In this document: positions 57,918 to 64,000 of the stretch, one piece after another
Layout of the letters: each line of letters starts with the position of its first letter
Numbering within the stretch: position 1 is the first letter of the stretch
Assembly: GCF_004193775.1 (NCBI RefSeq)
Contig: NC_041003.1
Location: forward strand, 24,358,685 to 24,422,684
DNA: 64,000 nt
Reading direction: 5' to 3'
Source of the DNA: Glycine soja
Lineage: Eukaryota; Streptophyta; Magnoliopsida; Fabales; Fabaceae
Position numbers and translations under genes: made by a program
Notes under the pieces: generated by a model
Databases searched by the model: none
What the model was told of the DNA's origin: nothing
Seen by the model: the letters and a program-made list of their open reading frames with translations, nothing else

Positions 57918-60911
57918 ATGATGGGGACGAATCAAAACAGCAAAAGGTTTTATCAAGTCAAGGTTAAAAGTCTAGATGTCACCAGCCTCAAGGAATTGGG
58001 ACGATTGATGGGACCTCTCCAAAAGCAAGCCTTCCGCAAGGTGTACGGAAAGATTCTAGATTTGACCGTGGCGGAGGTATTTACGGAAGCTGTCGTATCC
58101 CTCGCCCAATACTATGACCAGCCGTTGAGGTGCTTCACGTTTGGGGACTTCCAAATGTTACCGACTTTTGAAGAGTTTGAGGAGATACTAGGATGCCCTC
58201 TTGGGGGGAGAAAACCGTATCTTTTCTTCGGGTTTCTTCCCTCCTTGAGCAAGATTGCAGCTGTAGTCGGGGATTCGGCAAGAGAGTTGGATCGCATGAA
58301 GCAAACTCGCAATGGCGTAGTAGGCCTACCACGGAAATACTTGGAAGGCAAGGCAAGGGATATGGCGAGCCAAGAGAAGTGGGGCCCGTTTGCGGATATA
58401 CTAGCTTTGTTGATTTTTGGGGTTGTCCTCTTTCCGAACGTGGACGGTTTGGTGGACTTAGCCGCCATTGATGCTTTCCTCGCATATCACCACAGCAAGG
58501 AGAGTCCAGTGGTGGCTATCTTGGCAGATTTGTTTGACACCTTTGATCGGAGGTGTGAGAAAAACAGTGCACGGATTGTCTGTTGTTTACCCACTCTCTG
58601 TGTGTGGTTGGTTTCACACCTATTCCAACAAGACACAAGACACCCGTATCCGCTTCAAAGTTATCGCTCATTGATCGAGGCCGTACCCGAATCAAATAAA
58701 CATGAAAAAGCAGTAACTAGGAAGTGATCCTAGGTCGTTTCCCAACGAGCAGTGACAAACCAAATGTTCATAATATACTTGCAGTAATAGTAACGATTGG
58801 GGGGGGGGTTTAGTTGTTTGGTAATTAAAGAGCAAAACAAGTAAACTGGAATACGAAACTACTAATATTAAAAATGGGTTGTTTCCTCTGATTCAGAAGC
58901 CATTCTCTTATCCTGGGTTATGGAGAATTCGTCCCTAACAGTCAACCACTTAATCCAACCCTATTTCAATTTACTAAGTGAAAATCAACTTAGGGTTTTC
59001 AATACGTGATTAGGCACCACATACACCAGTTAGCCCTTCGTCCATTAAGCATGAACGCAAGTTAGGCTCAGAGGCAATTAATCGAACACGAAGCGTGCAC
59101 TGATTAATGTTCACGAAATTGGGATAACTGGTGAAGGGAAAACTACCAGGAAACCACATTACAAGCGAAACCTCAAAGAGAGTTGGGCTTCGTCCTCAAA
59201 AGGAAACAACACCAGAAAATCTAGCCTTCCATGGATTCAAACAGAAAACGCAAATGAAACATGAAACAGAAACCTAAATGAACAGAAACGTAAATGAAAA
59301 TAGAAGAAGAAGCAAGAACGAAACTGTAATTAGAAGCAGAAAACGTAAAATTGCATTACGTGAACAGTAGCATCAAGCAGAAAAAACGAAAACCCTAAAA
59401 CAAAAGCTCTGAATAATGAATAGCATAACAGAATGCCCTGCACGAATCCCAAGGCTTCTATTTAAAAAGAGTCACTCAAAGTCACTGGGCCCTATTACAA
59501 TACTCTGGCCCAAAACGAAATAAACACTGAACAACATAAAATAAAATTGCGAAATTTCCTAATTAGAAATTAACTAAGGTAAGCGCTGCTTTATTTGCCC
59601 TCTTCAAGTCCATAACCAAAATCCGGATTAAGCCCAATGTTTCATTAATTCCTGAAATTAGATTAAAAACATCAAATTAGCTAAATGAGCCCAAATAATA
59701 AAACTGTCTGATTAATTGACAATTAAGACCAATCAGTAATTAAAATGGTGCAAAAAGGGTTTAGAAAATAGAAGAAAATGATGGCACATCACTCATGTGT
59801 CGAAAAAGGAAGAGTCGATTGGGACCAACATTTGGCTGGGATAGGAGGCAGCGCAATCAATTGGTTTCCTCGATGGAAGGAAGGCAAGGAGGGAGTTCTT
59901 TTCTCGTGTGGGGGCTACCCTAATGTTCCGTTGATAGGGACGAGGGGTTGTATTAACCATAATCCCGCACTTGCCATAAGACAGCTGGGGTACCCCATGA
60001 GGGGAGCGCCAACAGAAGAAAGTCTCTCGCCTTTCCTTGTGAGGGATCTAGGCGCGCAAAGTCTCAAGGTGATACAAAGAGTGCACAAGGTGTGGAGAAG
60101 TCCATTAAGGAAAGACAAGGAGCTTAGAGGCATCCGAAATGGCGTCATCGGTGGTTATCATGGATGGGTAAGAGTTCACACACGAGGGTTAGATTGGCTC
60201 TCCAAGTTGAAAGTTATCGATGAGGAGAACTTCGAAGCTCCGGAGGAAGACGAAGAAGTCCGAGCTCTAAAATTAGAGCTAGGGAAGGCAAGACTCGCCA
60301 AGGAGAAGTTCAAATCAGCCGTTACACACATCCGGAAAGAGTGCACTGAGTTACAAGAGGAAAACGCGGCCACTGCAAGAGCCCTTGAACAAGAAACCAA
60401 AAGGGCCCGCAAGGAAGAACATGGCCGAGAGAAATTCCGAGGAGCATTGTGGGGTAGCAACAACGAGCTCAAGCTCCGAAGGGAGGAAAGAGACCGGTCA
60501 CGGGTGCATGGCATGATCTTAAAAGAAGAGTTAGCCGCTTGCGCAAGGTCCAAGAAGAGTTTGGCCCAACACTTGGAAACCATGGAGCAAAGCATGCTAG
60601 CTATCATAGGGCAATACAAGGAAGAGTTGAACCAGTCTGTGACCCATGAACAAAAGCTAGTGGAGGATTTTGCACAAGTGTATGCCGAAAAAGAAGCAAG
60701 AGGGAGGGTGATTGATGCGTTGCATCAAGAAGCGACTATGTGGATGGATAGATTCGCCTTGACCTTGAATGGAAGTCAAGACCTCCCGCGTCTATTAGCC
60801 AAAGCAAAATCCATGGCCGAAGTGTGTACGGCCCCCGAGGAGATTCATAGGCTAATCAATTACTGTCAACACATGATAGATTTGATGGCCCACATAATTA
60901 GAAACCGTTAG
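57918..60911 (+). pseudogene. Ogre-like ORF1, split by a solo LTR
   Basis: Part one (57918-58671) starts MMGTNQNSKRFYQVKVKSLD and has the ORF1-type domain (FTFGDFQMLPTFEEFEEILG, ILALLIFGVVLFPNVDG, RIVCCLPTLCVWLVSHLF). Part two (from 59792) continues with WDQHLAGIGG, GGYPNVPLIGTRGCINHNPA, AIRQLGYPM, then a long Glu/Lys/Arg-rich coiled coil to the TAG at 60909. The two parts are in the same frame if one TSD copy and the LTR are ignored, giving about 622 codons with no other stop. As the DNA stands it is broken. ORF1 upstream of gag is characteristic of Ogre; its function is not established. Confidence 0.85.
58672..59791 (-). mobile_element. Solo LTR in ORF1 (TGATGTG...GATCA family)
   Basis: 1120 bp; + strand TGATCGAGGCC...GGCACATCA, reverse complement of the family at 7412-10139. 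Perfect TSD CTCAT (58667-58671, 59792-59796). A G homopolymer is at about 58799-58808. Confidence 0.92.
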
Positions 60912-61149
60912 GTTCTCTTGTAACACCTTTGTATAATATTGGCTAGATGAAAGTTTTGTTCTTTTTATATAATGAGAAGTTCTGAACTTATCACGTTATC
61001 TAAAAAACCTTGGGGTGGATCCAAGTGCTCCGATCATTCATTTGCATATTCATCTTTTTGGTGGCATACTCACCGTTGTTTATTTCTTTAGGAATTTCAT
61101 CATAACTAAGAAAGCACAAAGGCACCCCTATAACACTCAATCCAAAAAA
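60912..61149 (+). other. Spacer between ORF1 and gag
   Basis: AT-rich, no gene; gag probably starts at the ATG at 61150, although the frame is open from 61015. Confidence 0.6.
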
Positions 61150-64000
61150 ATGGATAATGAAGAGGGCATGCAGGAACAGATGAAGGCCGATCTATCGGCC
61201 TTAAAAGATCAAATGGCTTTCATCTCGGAGGTCATGTTAAAACTCCAGAAAACTATAGAGGATAAACCCACGACAACCGCCTCCAGTACTGTTAGGGAAG
61301 CGGAGCCGGTGCTGTAGCCCGCCTTAAATCCGGGCCGAGACAGAAACACGGCAGTGTTTGGTTGGAGGTATAGTCCGCAAGCTTACCCCTATGGCTTGCC
61401 TCCGGACTTCACTCCCCGTGCCACCCCGGAAGATTTAAGCCAAGCCCCTACTTTCGAGGGGCAACTCCCACCTTATGACGACTATCTCGGGCAAGATGAT
61501 GAGGAAGGAGATACCCATCTTGGTCCCCTGCTCCACCTCAAAGATCCGTCCCCCCATGAACTACCCCAACCGAACATAGTTCGCCATATCCCGGCTTCAC
61601 CCACACCCGTAAAAGAATCTGTTCCCTTCACGGAAGATAAGGGAAAGATTGAGGCGCTTGAAGAAAGGTTAAGAGAAGTCGAGGGCCTCGGCAATTACCC
61701 ATTCTCGGACTTAGCGGACCTATGTCTCGTGCCCAACATCGTCATCCCTCCCATGTTCAAAGTACCAGACTTTGATAAGTACAAAGGGATGACATGTCCG
61801 AAAGGGCATCTTCGGATGTATTGCCGAAAGATGGGGGCGTATTCTGCGGACGAAAAGCTGTTGGTCCATTTCTTTCAAGATAGCTTGGCCGGAGCAGCTG
61901 TGGCATGGTATACCAATCTGGAAGCTTCCCAGATCCGATCATGGAAGGACTTGGCAACTGCCTTCATTAGGCAGTACAGTACAATACGGATATGGCTCCC
62001 GATCGGAATCAGCTTCAGAGTATGACTAAGCGAGAGCATGAGTCCATTAAGGAATACGCCCAAAGATGGAGAGATCTCGCAGCCCAAGTCGTACCACCCA
62101 TGACGGAGAGGGAGATGATCACAATTATGGTAGATACGTTACCCACTGTTGGACAAGTGGCCTCAGATATCTTAAGAAGGGGGGGGTTGAATTAAGATAT
62201 CACAACTTATTTCCCCAATTAAAAATTCTAGTTATCTTTCTATTCCAGTTATAAATTCCCTTAATAATGAATTTCTTAAATATTGATTCAAATAGAACAA
62301 TTTGAATATGAATATAAAACAATAATAAATAAAGGAGTTTAAGGGAAGAGAAAATGCAAACTCAGATTTATACTGGTTCGGCCACACCCTTGTGCCTACG
62401 TCCAGTCCCCAAGCAACCCGCTTGAGAGTTCCATTATCTTGTAAACTCCTTTTACAAGTTCTAAACACACAAGGACAACCCTTCCTTTGTGTTTATAATT
62501 CTTTCACAACAAGAGACCCTCGGTCTCTTAATCCCTTTTCAGAATGAAGAAGAAGAGAAGAAGAAATCTCTCTTGAAAGAGATAGATTGAACAATTTGAG
62601 CACTCAAATAATTCCTTATTGAATCACAAGTAATTTGGCCAAGGAATTTGTAAGAGGATAAAACGATTTTTCTTTATAAGAGAATAAGACCTTTTTGTTC
62701 TGAAAAACTCTTAGCAAATTCGTGTCTCAAGTCACATATATATAGGCCTTTGATAGCCATTCAAGAACCACATAAAAAGATGTGACTGTTGAGAATATTT
62801 TCTGAAAATCTGCTCTAGTAATCGATTACAGTATATGTGTAATCAATTACAAGCTTTAAAATTTGAATTAAAACGTTCACAAACTGTTGGTAATCGATTA
62901 CCATATATGTGTAATTGATTACACAGGGCAAATTTTGAATTCAAATTTTAATAGCTGTTGTAAATCCGTTTTGGCCACTGGTAATCGATTACATCCTCTG
63001 GTAATCGATTACCAGAGAGTAAATTTGTTGAAGAAGACTTTTTAACTTGTAATCCTTGGCCAAACCTTTTGCTACTTCAATTGGAATTCCCTTCCTATTT
63101 AATATACCCTTTCTAAGACTCTATAGACTGTCTTGATCATCCATCTTGAATATCTTTAATTTCTTTGTCTTGAGTAAATCTTTGAGAAGCATATGATTCA
63201 TGTAATCCTTTGGCATCATCAAAACATTCAGCTTAATCCTTTGTCTACACCCACGTTCTACTATGAAAAGCTGATTGGCTACATGCCAGCTAACTTTGCG
63301 GATCTCGTCTTCGCCGGAGAAAGGATTGAATCCGGACTACAAAAAGGCAAGTTCGAATATGCTTCCAATGTGGCCCCCAACAACAACAGAAGAGCCCCAG
63401 TAGTGGGCGCGAGGAAAAAGGAAGGAGACGCCCACGCGGTCACCACAGCCCCGACGTGGATGAAAGCACCCCCAAAATATCCAAAGCTCATACCAGCCCA
63501 ATCCCCCAAATTTTTCAATCCGAGCCGGGAGTTTCCCCTCGACTCAAGTAAAAGGACCGCCCGCGGCAGAGAGAATGCCGGCCCAACACACAGCTCCAGC
63601 CACGCCCCGGCCAGTCAACAATACGACCCCCGACACGAGCTATAAAAATGCACAGAGCCCACTCCCGGAAGATAACTTCTCTCCTATTCCCATGGCATAC
63701 TCCGAATTATGGCCTTCATTATTGGAGAATCATTTGGTGGTAGCCATACCCGGGAGGGTCTTCCAGCCACCCTACCCCAACTGGTATGACCCGGGTGCCA
63801 AGTGTGCGTACCATAGTGGAGCTCCCGGACACAACATTGACTCCTGTCGCCCGTTCAAGTATAAAGTACAGCACCTAATCAGTGATGGCTGGCTATCGTT
63901 TCAAGAGGAAGGCTCAAATGTTAAAACTAACCTGCTAGCTAGTCATGGAAAGGCTAGCGTAAACGCCATCCAAGAAGATGGGCCATCGCGAGCAAGGAGA
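61150..64000 (+). pseudogene. Ogre-like gag, split and frameshifted, open at the window end
   Basis: Starts MDNEEGMQEQMKADLSALKD. Damage: TAG at 61315; a 1-base loss near 61978; the solo LTR at 62147-63249; another frameshift between about 63540 and 63640. Domains: Pro-rich linker, gag core (VPDFDKYKGMTCPKGHLRMY, FFQDSLAGAAVAWYTNL, SWKDLATAFIRQY, then in the next frame SIKEYAQRWRDLAAQVVPPM), after the LTR YYEKLIGYMPANFADLVFAG. From 63692 in a third frame: MAYSELWPSLLENHLVV and a zinc-knuckle-like CAYHSGAPGHNIDSC, where His replaces the second Cys as is common in Ogre. Confidence 0.88.
62147..63249 (-). mobile_element. Copia-type solo LTR in gag
   Basis: 1103 bp; + strand TGTTGGACAAGTGGCC...TTTGTCTACA; perfect TSD CCCAC (62142-62146, 63250-63254). 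Read on the minus strand it ends with the same C-run/GGCCACTTG(A/T)CCAACA terminus as the Copia LTRs at 18389 and 23364, and its other end has the GATGATGCCAAAG motif, so it is a related family. It holds six or more TAATCGATTA-type sites (62817-63015). Confidence 0.92.

Larger units (their letters stand above)
55640..64000 (+). mobile_element. Ogre-like retrotransposon, 5' part (continues past the window)
   Basis: 5' LTR 55640-57208, PBS 57211, leader, ORF1 (57918-60911, split) and gag (61150 onward, split). Long leader, an extra ORF before gag and LTR kinship to the other TGTCATACCC LTRs fit Ogre/Tat elements. Two solo LTRs (58672-59791, 62147-63249) were inserted later. The left TSD base set is ATGGG (55635-55639); the right end is outside the window. 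Confidence 0.88.

Noticed and set aside
58112..58485. Two minus-strand frames of about 117 codons
   Set aside because: Antisense shadows of the Ogre ORF1 coding sequence.
58672..58727. C-terminal end of the first ORF1 frame
   Set aside because: These codons lie in the solo LTR, after the TSD, and are not part of the original protein.

Overview
This 64-kb window is plant heterochromatin made almost entirely of nested LTR retrotransposons; I see no ordinary single-copy host gene, tRNA or rRNA. The repeat families (Ogre/Tat-like, Athila-like, long-LTR chromovirus-like and Copia elements, plus a FAR1-type MULE) and the legume-like sequence point to a Glycine (soybean) pericentromeric region. That assignment rests on recognising family-level sequence, not on a search. 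Most boundaries below were fixed by reading TG...CA LTR ends, primer-binding sites (PBS), polypurine tracts (PPT) and 5-bp target-site duplications (TSDs) directly.

Layout. 1-3311: tail of an Athila-like element, with its PPT and right LTR (1899-3311). 3312-5689: decayed Ogre-like pol (RT, RNase H, integrase tail) on the + strand. 5695-14257: a minus-strand Ty3/gypsy element (A, TSD GGGTA). An unclassified solo LTR lies inside it (7412-10139), and an Ogre-family solo LTR lies inside that (7939-9537, TSD CTTCC). 14263-18388: old post-pol sequence with a broken plant-transposon-protein ORF and a minisatellite built on a palindrome. 18389-25065: a gag-deleted Copia element with two LTRs, inserted in that minisatellite. 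25573-26544: a shortened Ogre-family LTR. 26545-28364: a minus-strand Copia fragment with its 5' LTR. 28365-31400: a LINE fragment split by an Ogre-family solo LTR.

31406-52958: a MULE transposase gene (exon 1, an 80-bp intron, start of exon 2) split at its splice acceptor by a second copy of the minus-strand gypsy family (C, 32357-52744, TSD AGATG). C is itself split by a 12.4-kb plus-strand chromovirus-like element (B, 35431-47843, TSD CTTGC). The right LTR of B carries a complex inverted duplication. B LTRs contain a 143-codon acidic ORF that stays open in both copies.

52959-55389: an inverted Athila-like LTR holding a 1000-bp solo LTR (TSD GAAAT), then a scrap of Athila-like gag. 55640-64000: the 5' part of a younger Ogre-like element (5' LTR, ORF1, gag). 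Its ORF1 and gag are each cut by one solo LTR with a perfect TSD (CTCAT and CCCAC).

How it works together: nothing here looks like an intact autonomous element. The reading frames are mostly complete but carry scattered stops, many explicable as C-to-T changes, as expected for methylated transposons. The features I consider most worth a second look are the clusters of different perfect or near-perfect palindromes in non-coding parts of unrelated elements, the ORF inside the LTR of B, and the inverted rearrangement at 46286-47938.
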